From Symbiodinium natans (Eukaryota; Sar; Dinophyceae; Suessiales; Symbiodiniaceae): a stretch of DNA of 62,000 bases. A program made the position numbers and the translations under genes. Numbering within the stretch: the stretch's first letter is position 1; each line of letters begins with the position of its first letter. Location of the stretch: the NCBI GenBank assembly GCA_905221605.1, contig CAJNDS010002674.1, positions 1 to 62,000 on the forward strand, given 5' to 3'. Positions 44,126 through 55,730 of this stretch are shown here, one piece after another. Below the pieces are notes generated by a model. It was not told the origin of the DNA, did no database searches, and saw only the letters and a program-made list of their open reading frames with translations.

Positions 44126-44693
44126 TTACAGGAACTTAAGGACAACATCTGACTTTATCAAAACCTCCGCCCTCGCAGACAACAGCGACAGCCACGTTTC
44201 ACACCATTGGCAGGGAAACAAATTCAAACACTGTAAGGCTCGAGCGTGTCTGACAGCCTCGGCAAAACGACCTGCAGTGAGGCAACTGCTGTCCCAAGAA
44301 CCCTTGGGAATGAATGAAGCCCACAACAACCTGAAACACCCTTTAATGACCAAGCCAAGCTGCTTTTTGGCCCGACTTGTCCTGCATGAAACATCTGCTG
44401 CTGCTGACTGGCACAAGCGACACCCCCTCCTTTCCTCGCTCTTCCCTTACACTTCGACACTACGACACGCTTCGAATGATCTTGAAAGTGTTGCATTACG
44501 CTGCCTTCTGCCGCTTGTTGGCATCATCCTGGGCATTCTGCTCTTTTAGAAATCCCCAGCTCTCCTGCCAGGGTTGGGCTTTACGTGAATTGTGATCAAA
44601 GCCGTGGCGCTGACACCACATCAAGTGCTGGCTACGCTGACTTGCTGATGGATCCTCCCACTGTGCAGCCAAGCGCAACTCCGTATGGACAGC
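44126..44693 (-). CDS. Candidate exons, unidentified
   Basis: 44693-44505 is a 63-codon exon between GACAG and AAG|GC, reading AVHTELRLAAQWEDPSASQR, then SQHLMWCQRHGFDHNSRKAQ and PWQESWGFLKEQNAQDDANK. Downstream, 44271-44126 after CTGCAG reads RFAEAVRHARALQCLNLFPC and WCETWLSLLSARAEVLIKSD and ends at a TAA, so it may be a last exon. The phase does not join directly in that frame (a second frame, VVLPRLSDTLEPYS, does). Trp-rich and helical. No family recognised. Confidence 0.5.
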
Positions 44694-44699
44694 CTGTCT

Positions 44700-45245
44700 G
44701 TAAACCTGGCTCGATGCGCAAAGTCAGAACCAAGGCCATGTGAACGTGCACTTAGCTTTTGGGACTTGACTCGTGGATGCACATTCTGGCGCCCGCTAAG
44801 CACGGCACAATCATCTCAGCATTTCCTTCCAAAGGCATGGCAGCAAACCCAGTGCTCCAGCCTCAGCAGCATTCAAGTCCAAATGCCCGAGCCCCATGGA
44901 GAACGCATTGGGTCAAAAAGGCTGGGCACGCGGCAAGGGCGCAAGGGAATCTGTTGCCAACCAAGTTCGAGCCAACGCTTGCACCGTCACGGCAAAAACA
45001 TCCGTTGTGCCCGAAATGCGTCACATCTAACATGCACCATCGACACAACTGGCGTAAATCACCGACATCCAGACTATATACTCTGTAGTTTCTGGTATCT
45101 TCTGCACAGGGCAGCAGGGCTCAGCAATTCATCTTTTGCACAAAGTGCATAATTCTCCCGCCTGACATTTGGCGCTGACTCCAAGCAAGCCTCACCATCT
45201 GTACACATTTACGAGAAGAACCCTAAGGACCAAGAACCACCTGCA
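44700..45245. other. Interval 3' of the FYVE gene
   Basis: No supported frame apart from weak minus-strand signals. It would hold the 3' untranslated region of the FYVE gene. Confidence 0.35.
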
Positions 45246-45250
45246 TGCAG

Positions 45251-46974
45251 TCAATGTGGGCCATCGATGCCATCCCACTCTGGCCAATTTTGCCAGTTCC
45301 TATCAAACCAACCACACCGGGGGCAGTGGTTTGCATTCCGCCGATTCACAGTGTCACGATTGTGTGTTGCCAGGTTGCTGCAATTCTCGTTCATGACAGG
45401 TCCTGACCTGCATCGGCGACACATTCGAGCAGTTCCATGTCCCACCATCTGGGCCACTGCTCTGCGGGCAAGCTCGTCCAGTTCTTGTGCTCGTCGACGA
45501 CGCTCTTCCGCCTGGATTTCTGCCTGACGGCGTTGCTCCTCTTCTTGTAGACGGATCCGCTGACGCTCCAGCTCACGCTGCTGCTGGGCCTCCCGTGCCC
45601 GATTCATTGAAGCTCTTCGCAGTTCAAACTCTTCTTGCACAAGCAATGCTTCTCGCCGTCTTTCACGCAACAGAATTTGCTCGCGCCGTCGCATTCTGCT
45701 TGTGGGCCACGGAGCGAGTCCAAGTGGCAGCGGCCAATCAGAACGCTGGAAAAGCAGCTCAGGCTCAGGAAAAAGGCTGGTCGGCCAATTGCCACTGTGA
45801 AACAAGCTCTGATCCTCTGTTTCACTTGCAGGTGTCGCTAGCTGACCCGTCAAATGTGATTCAAACTCACGCAAGTCTGCTTCCACGCGTGACAACTCTT
45901 GTACGTGCTGAATCGCCTCCTCCTCGCTCAAGCGGGCCGCATTTACTTGGTATAAGCCTTGCAGCCTGTGGCTGAGCTGGCGCGCTTGTTCAGCATCGAC
46001 AGATGAATTGTTTTGCTCAGTTCGTGGCGCCGCTGAGATCAATTCTGACTCGAAATGCTGTGTAAGCTCAGCTCGTACCAGCTGCCTGTGACGCACACAT
46101 TGTCGACTGGTCCACTGCTCCAAACGCGCATCCAAAACTACTGCGTGCTGCAACTCAGAGGAGGTCAGCTCTCTCTGTTCCAGCCTGTCCAGCATGTCTT
46201 CTACACATTCACCACAAACCCGAGCGCCACTACCCGTCACAACTGTGTTGACCTCCAAGCCCAGTCGTTCAAAGTCAAAGGCTGCATGGGGGGCGCAGCC
46301 ACTGCAAACCAATCGGCCGCAACGACGGCAATGATGACGGCGTCGTCCAAAACCGAAAAGTTCAGAACAGCCAGGCACCATACATTTTGTAAACATGAAA
46401 TTTGGTGCCCACAGGCAATTATCTGATAAATCACAGGCCAAGCCTGTTCGCGCAAGCTGAATCCTGGCTTCCATACCCCATCGGGGCCTATCTGCATTCG
46501 ACACAAACCGCACATGGTCAGCAGAACCTCGGTATAGCAGTTTATCTTGGTACGTACTTGGCACGTCGTGGCACGGACGACGCAAAGAAAACATCATAGA
46601 ATCACAAGCAACATGCAAATCAATTCCATCAGGGCCACGTCGGTACCCGGGAGGGGCCGTCGCCTGCATGATCTGAATCTGCAACTGCGGACGCGCAAGC
46701 ACCTGCCAACAGCAAACTGAACCCAAGTCCCGGCGGTTTTGCACACAGCTTGAAAACCCCACCGCAATACATTGCGATTCACTGGCTGCATCTGCCTCAC
46801 AGTTGGTCTGGCGATGAGAAGTCTCTGCAGCTTCTCGCCTTCCCCGAACATGCGATGCTCTACAGTAATGGTCGTGCCCTGGGCCTTGCCTGCACCAAAC
46901 AAAAGTGGCCTCTGTTCCCAGTCTTGTCGCACTTCGGGAGGAGTGCCCTCTGTCTCTACAGTGGTGCGGATCAT
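45251..46974 (-). CDS. FYVE zinc-finger protein with coiled coil and C-terminal Cys cluster, two exons
   Basis: ATG at 46974 (an in-frame TAA lies just upstream) opens 76 codons ending RWGFQA at 46747. A GT donor at 46746 and the AG at 46703 restore the frame of the long second segment, 46702-45251, giving about 559 residues; other AGs allow 62-74-base introns. FYVE finger, about residues 172-248: LWAPN, CMVPGC, the PI3P-binding basic motif RRRHHCRRCG, two more Cys pairs and RVCGECV. Such domains bind phosphatidylinositol 3-phosphate on endosomes. After a Glu-rich middle, residues about 420-500 are an Arg/Glu/Gln coiled coil. The C-terminus has CRRCRSG ... HCPRCGWF and a Trp-rich end (NWQNWPEWDG), a probable zinc ribbon. 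Upstream is a 150-bp CA array; the open frame running on through it is an artefact. The FYVE call is firm; the splice site is inferred. Confidence 0.85.
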
Positions 46975-47022
46975 GTCCAAAACAGCTCCTTAAGACAATC
47001 ATCCCTATGCGCTTCGAACACA

Positions 47023-47810
<788 letters not shown>

Positions 47811-47814
47811 GACT

Positions 47815-48360
47815 TGCACCGTTAAAAACCCAAAAGAAAAATGCAACTCTACAACACCTGGATGATAAATATCATGGCTGGGGCAAGGTTCGGTTGCTTA
47901 CGAGGACGCCATCCACCTCTTCTCCTGTCATAGGACTCGTGCGCCGACGTGCCTGCGATCGGACTCCGCAACTCGTTTCGTCCAGCTGGGGCTGGTCTCC
48001 TTCAGCATGTACCCAATTTTCGCATGTTTAAAGTGAACAACTGTGAACAGCTATGAACAGCTCCTACCGACTCTACTGGACTCTACTCTACTGTAATCGG
48101 CAACATGCACGCTGACGTCCTTGTAATTGATTTCGCCAATGTTGCTCAATGCTTGACCGTTCGTATGTGTAGCCATCACCCGCCAGCACCGGGTCCGCCA
48201 TATAGTCCCTTGTGATCGGGCACAAAAGCGAAGACTCTAAAGAGACCTGTCGCCGCGCCGCGGCGTTGGCGCAACCTGCGTGCTGCGGGGGTTCGGTCCG
48301 CCAGGATCAACAACTCGTGTGGTCAAGGTTCTGGCGTGACGCGGAATGCCAGGCAGCCGG
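47815..48360. other. Intergenic region
   Basis: No supported coding frame; a short direct repeat of CTACTGGACTCTACT-like sequence near 48070-48095. Confidence 0.35.
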
Positions 48361-48365
48361 CCTGC

Positions 48366-49206
48366 TGGCCACATAAATGGATGAGCTTCCAAGAGGTCCC
48401 CCTGCGTCCCAGAACCCGCAAATAAATCCTGCACGGAAACACGAAGCATGACCCAATTGCTAGCGGCAAGCACAAAGGAACAACAGACTCTCAACTCACA
48501 TTGTGTTTCTTGCTCCTCCATGTGAGCAGCCAACTGATTCAAATTCTCAAAGCGTGCCACATAACTTCCATCCATTTGGAAACTGCATGGGAGAGCATCA
48601 AACAAGTAGCCAACGCAGGGTCGACCCCCAGTGAGAACCACCAGGATGGATTCCTGCACAAGCAATGCTTCTTTTGACCAAAGCACCAACTCAAAGTCAC
48701 TCGATGGACAGTGGCGCACACACAACATCATCTTGTTCTGCCAGTGCACTTGGGATCTGGTGATGATCGCAGCAACGTTTTCCGCGGGCAGCGAAATTAA
48801 GTCGAGGAGCATCTGACGAACCTTTGATTGCACATCAAATTATGAAATGGGTGACCAACTTGCCACGGCTCTCAACGAAAAAAAGCTGCCACAAAAACCT
48901 TGCAAAAACGCAGACAAATCACGCTGGGCGCAGTGCCCCGGATCGGGTCGATGAACTGCAAGGCCCCAACGTCGAAACATCCGGCCAGATCTGCGACGGA
49001 AGATGGCAAAGGCTTCGGGTCAAGCTCCTGCGCTGTCGCAAAGAGTTTGATTTCCCGATTTGCATGAATATGAGTGGGCGCTGCGCCTGGAACTGGACCC
49101 TTTGCATAGCTCGAACGGCATCTGCTGCACATGCATTAATCTCATCTGCGAAGGTTGGCATGATCACGGTATCGCGCTCCAGGGCTTTGAACATTGCCTC
49201 GGCAAC
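48366..49206 (-). CDS. Four-exon gene of unknown family, partial
   Basis: Exons 49206-49087 (40 codons), 49027-48899 (43), 48821-48498 (108) and 48428-48366 (21) are each flanked by AG acceptors and join in phase zero throughout. Donors are CAG|GC, AAG|GT, TGT|GA (or GT two bases on) and CCA|GC; introns are about 59, 77 and 69 bp. The product reads VAEAMFKALERDTVIMPTFA ... ADAVRAMQRVQFQ, ELDPKPLPSSVADLAGCFDV, VRQMLLDLISLPAENVAAII ... ILVVLTGGRPCVGYLFDALP, and DLFAGSGTQGDLLEAHPFMW. It looks like a compact mixed alpha/beta soluble protein. No family was recognised and both ends are open. It is the last supported host gene before the mobile-element block. Confidence 0.65.
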
Positions 49207-49639
49207 CTGAAAGCATCCAACATTTGAAACAAGCAATTGCCGGCAAGCATTTATCCATCCATTGCCTTCAAGCAGACCAACGTGTGCGTGAAGAAGCCTC
49301 GTCCTGCACACATTAAGAAGCTTCAAACGTGCGATTCAACTCGATTTTGCAAAGGTATCTCCAATTTGTGACAACACACATTTCTCCTGCTGAGGGATCC
49401 AACGACTGGTCCAGGCAACACGACGTTCCAGCCACAACACATAAAGAAGATAGTGGCGTTGTCTGCGTGCAAGATGCGCCATCCATCATGCTAGCTGCTA
49501 CACTTTGGTAGCATTGCCTTGGCGAAGTGCCTACGTAAATTCAAGCTGCAACCAGTGCTGCTGCAACGTATATGGGTATTCATCCGAATTTGCCGAAAAA
49601 TTGTGGTCTGGGCCGGAGGACGTTGCTTTCTCCAAAGCG

Positions 49640-50188
49640 ACTCCACGCTCGCGGAGGACAGGCTGCACGGCCCACGAAGCGTCGACGGGGTGGCACAAGC
49701 GGCATCATGGCCTCCAGAAAGTAACTGGCAAGCAAATTCGTCGACCCGGTCGCCCGCTAACGACGTGGGATGATCGACTCCGCAGTTTTGCGGACTGCAA
49801 TTTTCCAGCGGTGAATATGTGGACTGATTTTGCTGAAGCAACACTCAAGCACGCCCCCACTCCCCATGTCCTTGTAAGACCGTGGTCCAGGAGCAACGGG
49901 AACAGACGCGTGCAATGTTTCACGTGGACCCGAAGCACTTTTTTTTGCCTCCCCTCGTCATCCCACCAAAAATATCGTCATGTGAGCCCGCTTTTTCTGA
50001 GAACGAACGGGAGCAGGCTTGGGATGCCTGGGGCGACATCTTGCAGAGCCATGACCGTGAAAAACGACATAGAGCAACTCGTGGCATATCGTGTCATGCG
50101 CCTCCTGGCCATTGAGGGAGACAACATGAGACAACAACCGCATCGGCGGAGTGCTCTAAGTAGGGCGTCGGTGCCCGAACGTGCTTGA
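49640..50188 (+). mobile_element. LINE-type retrotransposon C-terminal fragment
   Basis: The plus-strand frame contains RRPGRPLTTWDDRLRSFADC and then WTDFAE. This Gly-Arg-Pro-x-x-x-W-D-D segment followed by a Trp-containing helix is typical of the C-terminal tail after the reverse-transcriptase domain in non-LTR elements that are abundant in dinoflagellates. The reverse transcriptase core is absent. Assignment is from memory of the motif style, not a search. Confidence 0.5.
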
Positions 50189-50614
50189 GCGCAACTGAAT
50201 AGCTGCGTCAAACTCGGGAGGCACTGTTTGCGCTCGACATCGCTCGACCACCTCGTTCTTGCGAAGAAGGCTTAGGCGACTGGCCAGATGGCTGGTGGCC
50301 ACCTCACCCGCCAGCTGCCCCAGTGCGTCCGCCGTCCACCTAGGTCGTCCGGGCCCGTGAGTCCTCGTTGCCTTGCCCAGTTCCGCCTCGAGTCCCACAC
50401 CTTCTGCTGCCGCGGCCCAATTGGGAATTCGCAACATTTGGAAAGCGAAGTTGTACTGACGTCGTGCAAGCTGGCGAGACCAGGTGTCCACAGGGACTAT
50501 GTGTAGCGCTGCACTCAATCTGTGTTTCATGCGAATCATAGTGCTGTGCCAATCTTCGTTTGCAATTCGCACCCAGCCAACCGAGCAGCTGCGTTTAACA
50601 GCGTGGCCAACCAT
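50156..50614 (-). mobile_element. LINE-type C-terminal fragment, opposite orientation
   Basis: The minus-strand 152-codon frame reads DWHSTMIRMKHRLSAALHIV, then WSRQLARRQYNFAFQMLRIP and GPGRPRWTADALGQLAGEV. The order (W-x-x-T/M-x-R-M ... W-x-x-x-L-A ... GRPR-x-x-W) is the same tail architecture as the plus-strand fragment next to it, here inverted. It is probably a second, independent 5'-truncated insertion. Confidence 0.6.
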
Positions 50615-50739
50615 CAGGGAGGGTGCGAGCGTTGGTACATGGTGACGGACTAGTCAAGTCCCGCGGCGAGTGGGGCCGAGAAACGGAGGCGGCGGGCGCG
50701 GATAACAGGGGAGGCCCAGTACGCCCAGAAGAGATATTG

Positions 50740-51138
50740 ACTGGAGCTCTTACAGAAAAAACATGTGTCCATCGCATTAAGATTGAATTTTTCGATACAA
50801 TATACAGGTATACAGCATTGATTCCAACCGTTTTGTTTGGATTACACATATTGCCGGTGACTTTGTCACAAATTCATGCATTGGACGCAGTGCAACGACG
50901 AATGCTTCGTTCTGTGGCAACCACCAAGCAGGGCTTTGCCAGATCAGGGTTTAGGGGACTGGTCCCATGGGTGGCAGCACCACGATTGTATAGCTCGAGA
51001 AACGAGGCGGAGGAACACGTCGCCCGTCGCGATGCCGCGCACCACGGCTTGCGGAGGGCCGTGAGGCATGCTAGGGCAAAGCTGGGGCGATGTCCGCGGG
51101 CACCCGTGAAAGCAAGGATCTCCATAGCACGTCGATGA
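50740..51138 (+). mobile_element. Reverse-transcriptase C-terminal (thumb-side) fragment of a LINE
   Basis: The plus-strand frame reads KIEFFDTIYRYTALIPTVLF, GLHILPVTLSQIHALDAVQR and RMLRSV. The pattern I-x-P-T-x-L-F-G ... LP-(T) ... L-D-A-V-Q-R-R-M-L-R is characteristic of the region following the catalytic domain in dinoflagellate non-LTR reverse transcriptases. The YADD box is not present. A basic stretch follows to 51138. Confidence 0.62.
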
Positions 51139-51435
51139 GCAAACTCTACAGATGCTCCGCGCGCATGCCCGACAGCCCCGCAACCCCTCAGCTGGTCCAA
51201 GTTGGATGGGCACAGCGGCTCCTGCGCAGTGTAATGGGCGTTCGCGGTTCCGGTGGACGTCGCCGGGCGCAAGCTCTGCAAGTGAAGAGCTGGCAAGCTC
51301 CAGAAAGCTGACTTGGTGTGCAATTCCTGCGGCCAAACTTTTGATGAACGGCTAGCAACCTTGCGAACCAACCATTCAGCCGCACCGGGGATGTCGCCGC
51401 TGCACAACACCTCACAGAGCTAGCGGCCACATCTC

Positions 51436-53990
51436 TTGGCTCCGAAGTTGCGCTTGCGGCGGTTCTTCCGGGAATCGTCGCTGCTGATGGCCATATCCCC
51501 AATCAGCTTCAAAATTCTTTGTTGCAACAGTTTCGCGGTTTGCCGCTTGCTTCCGACTGGGACTCCGCCGTTTCCGCTTTCCGCAATGCAGGTACGTGGC
51601 CACATGCATTACGCAGTCTCTTACAGTCATACGTGCTCCTACGGAGCCTGGAGCCCGTAACCCGCTTGCTAAGTATGCTAAGTCGTCGGATCACGCGCAT
51701 GCAATCTTTGGTGCGTCATCTCATGCCCGCAGTTTTTCGGAGCCTCCAGGGCAAGGTAGATTGCAGGAAGGCATTGAGGCTGCCAATGATGGGGCACATG
51801 TGTTGCAAGTATCTTTGCATGAGCATGCGTGTCAATGCTTGACTACGTCGCGGCTTGGTGCGTTCTGTCATTGTACAGTGTGTAACACAAGGATGGCCCG
51901 TGGGGTTCCTTACTACCGTTGTGTTGAGGGTTGCCGTTTTGCAGCGTGCACGGAATGTTTCCCAACACCTGCGTCAGAGCAAGCGTCGCCGACGCGTGTA
52001 GGTGATGCAGTTGCACCTGTTGTACCTGTCGTGCCAAACCAAGTGATGCGCCAGTGGCTCCACCGCAGCTCCCTCGTTTCACTAGTTTGCTCTGTTTTTT
52101 CCCTCTGTTTGTCACGAGATGACTTTGCTCGAAGGATAGGATTCGTGATATGATGGACACGCAAGAACCGACCAGACCTACGCATGGAAGGCCCGACGTT
52201 TTGGGGTGTGTGGTTGCGTTTGTTCCATGCTGGTGGTGCGGGTGGTAGCCGCTAAGGCCGTGGCCCCCGTGTTCGGTGCGGAGTCCTGTACCACGTTGCG
52301 CAGAGAACTCTGTATTTTCATGGGGATGACCAGGTCACTCGGGAATCACTATTACCCTTGTTTGAACGCTGGACGTACACCCCCTTGGACGCTCTGCTGC
52401 AACATTCGCTTGAAGACGCATCCGGCCCTGCTTCTTCGGAGGACACGTCGCAGGATACCGTGGCGGACACGGCCACTCCATCTCCGTCTCCCCCTGGCCT
52501 TGAGCCGGTCGGTCCGGAATGCATCTTGCCTTAATCCTTAATTTCTACCATGCGAACCTGCCGCGCATACTCGCTCAATTGCTGGAAGGCCAAACCCTTT
52601 TGCATCAAGCCTTGTCCGCTTTAGCCGTCCGCTTGGAGGCATTGTGTCCGCCTGCAGCTCCGGTTGCAGTTACGGAAAGTTCTGCGCCTTTGCATACGCG
52701 CCTTTTGCGGCAATTCGGTTGCCGATGCATGTCGCACTGGCTACTGCCATCGTCGCTGTTCCAACCGCCGCTGCCCGCACAATGCTGTTGCTGCTAGTTG
52801 TCCACGGGGCATGCTGTGCCCGTTCCTCGTGATGCCCCGCCTGCTACAAGGTACTGCCGGCGTTCTGATGGCCATCGCGTGGCTGCGGCTTGCGGTTCGG
52901 GCTTCTGCCCGTCTCACTGTCGCTGCTCTGCTTGCTGTGACATTAACGTGCCCCCCGCTCCACCGCCGGCGCCAGACCGCAGAGCCCCCCACGCACATAT
53001 CTGCAGACGCCCCAACTGCTGGGCCCTTGTCGCCCATGAATGTCTGACTGGCTACTGCCAAGAACATTGTACAAGCTCACGCTGTGAATGTTTTAGGCCC
53101 CGGAATGGTTGCCAAGCTTCTGTAAACGCGGGGTGCCGCACCGGCTACTGTCAGCACTGTGTTTAGCCGCGCCTGTTGCAATCGTGCTCCCAATCGGTCA
53201 TCGGCTTCTGCAGGGCCCTTGCAACAGTACTTGTCCGATGTTTGCTCCAACTTGCCTGTTGATGTTTCAAGCCTGCCTTCTCACATCCGCGAGTCCTTTC
53301 ATACGATCTGTGCCTTTGTGCATGCCGATGGCTCGGGAAACGGCTGCGGCTCCCGTCGTCGCCATCGCGACGGGAGCCGAATGTGTTGAGCTTGGCTGTG
53401 CTTAGTACTAACCGGTTGCCAGATGGTTCTGAGCATTACGGCTTCCATGGTCTGATGGATGTATTGCGTTCATGGGGGGTTGACTTGCTGCGGAAACGAG
53501 AGCTCCAGATGGAGCCTGTTTGCCTACGGGCCAACCATACACTATTGATTGGCCCCAAGGCACCAGGGGTTGCGAAGCTGGTCTTTTGGTGCATGCCAGT
53601 TCATCCTCATGGGCCGTGAATTCCCACACCCCCAACTCCGTTTTTGGTGGAGGTGCGTTGCCCTTTCCCAGTTTAGCCCAATTTTGATTTGCCACGTTTA
53701 CGCTCCTCATGTCGGCATGCCCTTGCCAGATCGTCTTGCCTTTTGGGCACAATTCCGGGCAGCTGTCCAGGAAATGCTTGTTTCGCATCCATTGCAGCCC
53801 CATGCACGCTTCATTTTGGCAGGGGATTCCAAATGGCTGGCTTGAACGTCAGGAACATGATTCAATGATGAACCCGCGCCGTGCTGCACAAAACATTCGT
53901 CGGCAGTTTGGCCCTTCTCGTCGCCCGTTGCGCGCGTGTATGCGTTCACCATCATCCCGCGATGCCGTAGAAGGCCCAGCTTGTGTCAAA
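51436..53990 (+). mobile_element. LINE 5' portion: zinc finger, Cys-rich repeats, endonuclease-like domain, frameshifted
   Basis: Plus-strand coding pieces in three frames follow one another. At 51840-51965 a zinc finger reads FCHCTVCNTRMARGVPYYRC and then FAACTEC. At about 52690-53166 a motif of the form C-x(3,5)-V-x(3)-C-x-T/S-G-(Y/F)-C-x-x-(H/R)-C-x(2,3)-R-C recurs about four times (for example VADACRTGYCHRRC and VAHECLTGYCQEHC). At 53650-53840 an endonuclease-like stretch reads HVYAPHVGMPLPDRLAFW and then FILAGDS; one extra A at about 53832 breaks GDSNGW, which continues in the next frame with NGWLERQEHDSMMNPRRA. The exo-endo-phos family cleaves target DNA for LINE insertion. No reverse transcriptase follows before the GC-rich block. 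A non-LTR remnant is likely; the order is inferred. Confidence 0.6.
53347..53379. repeat. Perfect 12-bp stem, 9-base loop
   Basis: CGGCTCCCGTCG at 53347-53358 is the exact reverse complement of CGACGGGAGCCG at 53368-53379, with TCGCCATCG between. It lies between the Cys-rich repeats and the endonuclease part of the LINE remnant. Confidence 0.9.
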
Positions 53991-54505
53991 GCCTGGCGGT
54001 GCCATTTCAGAGACGTTTCTGCGTCGGCTTCTTTTTTTTTTCCGCGCACCTTTTTTTTCCATAAGCTCCGCGCAGGTCCCGGTGCAGGGCTGTTGGTCTA
54101 TAGGGGTCCGCTTCCGGTTCAAGCCGGCATGCGGCTCGCGAGAGGCGGGGCCTCGAAGTCTCTGCGAGGACGTCGCTGACGTCGGGCGCGGGCCCGTCGA
54201 CGTTGTCGGTGGAGGCGACGGGCAGCGCGAGGAAAGTGGCCACGAAGGCCCGGGCTGCGGAAACGGCGAGCAGCGCGGACCAGCGGGCAACGAGGCGCTG
54301 GTGGCCTGGGCCCGGAATGCTGCCGGGACCGCCCAGGTCGCTTCCAGCAGCGAGTCGGAAAGCTAGCGGCGTCGGCAGCAGCCGAGAGCAGCGGCGGAGC
54401 CCTCCTTCAACGAGCTGCGGCGGGGAGGCCCTGAGCCGGGAGCCCGAGGCGGCGTAGTCGGACGAGCGAGGCGTTGCACGCGCCCATACAAGCGCTTGCA
54501 AGAGC
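53990..54505. other. GC-rich segment left of the capsid-like ORF
   Basis: T-runs at 54030-54059 mark a change to markedly GC-rich sequence. A plus-strand frame ending at 54366 has a Gly/Glu-rich end (GQREESGHEGPGCGNGEQRG then SSSESES). The minus strand is also open for 180 codons (54549-54007). Neither is recognisable. Confidence 0.35.
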
Positions 54506-54511
54506 GAAGAA

Positions 54512-55706
54512 ATGGAAGTGGTGTCGAACGCCGTGAAAGATGAGCTCATCAGCTCGCTGGACTACAAGATGCGCACTTCCAACGCCTGCTACGTGGTGGC
54601 GTGCGGAAGGACGTCATGCACTACCCCAGCTCCCTGAACACCTTCACCCCGACGACCACTTCCAGGGTGGCCCGCATCCCCTTGACCAGCGGCTCGGACT
54701 TCCTGGACCCCGACTCCGTCAAGGTCGCCTTCAGGGTGCAGAACAACGACGCACCCTGGCGCTGCAGCCGGCCCTGGTGGACCCGGCCTGGTTCGTGAAG
54801 AGGGTGCAGCTCTTCGCCAACACTCTGAGGGTGGAAGACATGAGCGAGTACCGCTGCATGCAGCTCTACAGCTGCCTCGAGCCAAAAGAGTGGTGGGACA
54901 ACCGCGGCGTGCTTCCCGCAGGGGAACGACGCCTTCATGCGGCCCGAATCGATCGCGGCGACTCGGTATCGCGACGTGCTCATGGCACCCAACCTCGGTC
55001 TCTTCAAGGCGGGCAAGATGCTGCCGCCGGAGCTGAACCTGGTGCTGGAGATCGAGTTCGCCCCGCCAGCGGAGGCCGTGCGGCCGGGAGACAACGGGCC
55101 CGAGGACTACGAGATACAAAACGTGAGGGTGCTGGCTTCCCAGGTCACGCTGGACTCGGCGCTGGTGGAGTCGTTCAGGCGCGTGATGATGTCAGGCAGG
55201 TCCCTTGTCTTCTCCTTCCTGAGCATGCACACCCAGGTCTCCTCGATCGCGGCGGCTGCGACGGGTCACAACGTCACGGTGGCCCGCGCTTTCACGAAGC
55301 TGCTGGGCGCTTTCGTTACCTGCTACAACTCGAGCACCAACGACGAGGGGCCGGTGCGGGACCTGCGCAACCCGAGACGGCGGGCAAATCATGGAGAGCC
55401 AGATGCAGCTTGGCTTGCTTCAGTATCCCCATAACCTATGTCCTCGACCGCGGAGCACTTCCACTTCCTGTCTATCCTGGCGCACACCTACGACTCGAGT
55501 CTGAAGAACATGAGAATCACCATGCCCACTTATCGCTTCCGGGACTTCATCGCAGCTTTTCGGACGGAGCGGGTGCCGGGCATGCCCCTCAGCGGCATCT
55601 CCACGCGCTCGGGCGACCTGGCCCGCTTCTCCTTCAAGAATCTCATTGCGGACCCGGTGGACCGCACTTGCTGTCGTACGGCGCGGGCGTGTCGGTCCTC
55701 GACTGA
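54512..55706 (+). pseudogene. Capsid-like protein (double-jelly-roll DNA-virus type suspected), frame-disrupted
   Basis: ATG at 54512 opens EVVSNAVKDELISSLDYKM. Coding-like sequence then continues with almost no stop codons but in changing frames: from about 54600 RKDVMHYPSSLNTFTPTTTS and FLDPDSVKVAFRVQNND; from about 54765 PALVDPAWFVKRVQLFANTL then VEDMSEYRCM; from about 54930 MRPESIAATRYRDVLMAPNL, then LPPELNLVLEIEFAPP, VRVLASQVTLDSALV; around 55376-55430 QIMESQMQLGLLQYP; from 55438 HFHFLSILAHTYDSSLKNMR and FSFKNLIADPVDR; finally LLSYGAGVSVLD before a TGA. The order of a FLDP-x-S-x-x-x-F segment, an (R)-x-x-x-F-A-x-x-x-x-VED segment, LP-x-x-L and later beta strands resembles major capsid proteins of polinton-like viruses and relatives. 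Six or so frame changes within 1.2 kb mean it is a decaying integrated copy or suffers indel errors. It infects, if anything, the protist host. Confidence 0.55.
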
Positions 55707-55730
55707 GGCGGGGGCGCGGCTGCTAGAAAA

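Noticed and set aside
50874-51502. Minus-strand frames of 104-178 codons opposite the LINE fragment
   Set aside because: They mirror the plus-strand reverse-transcriptase tail; the plus strand carries the recognisable motif.
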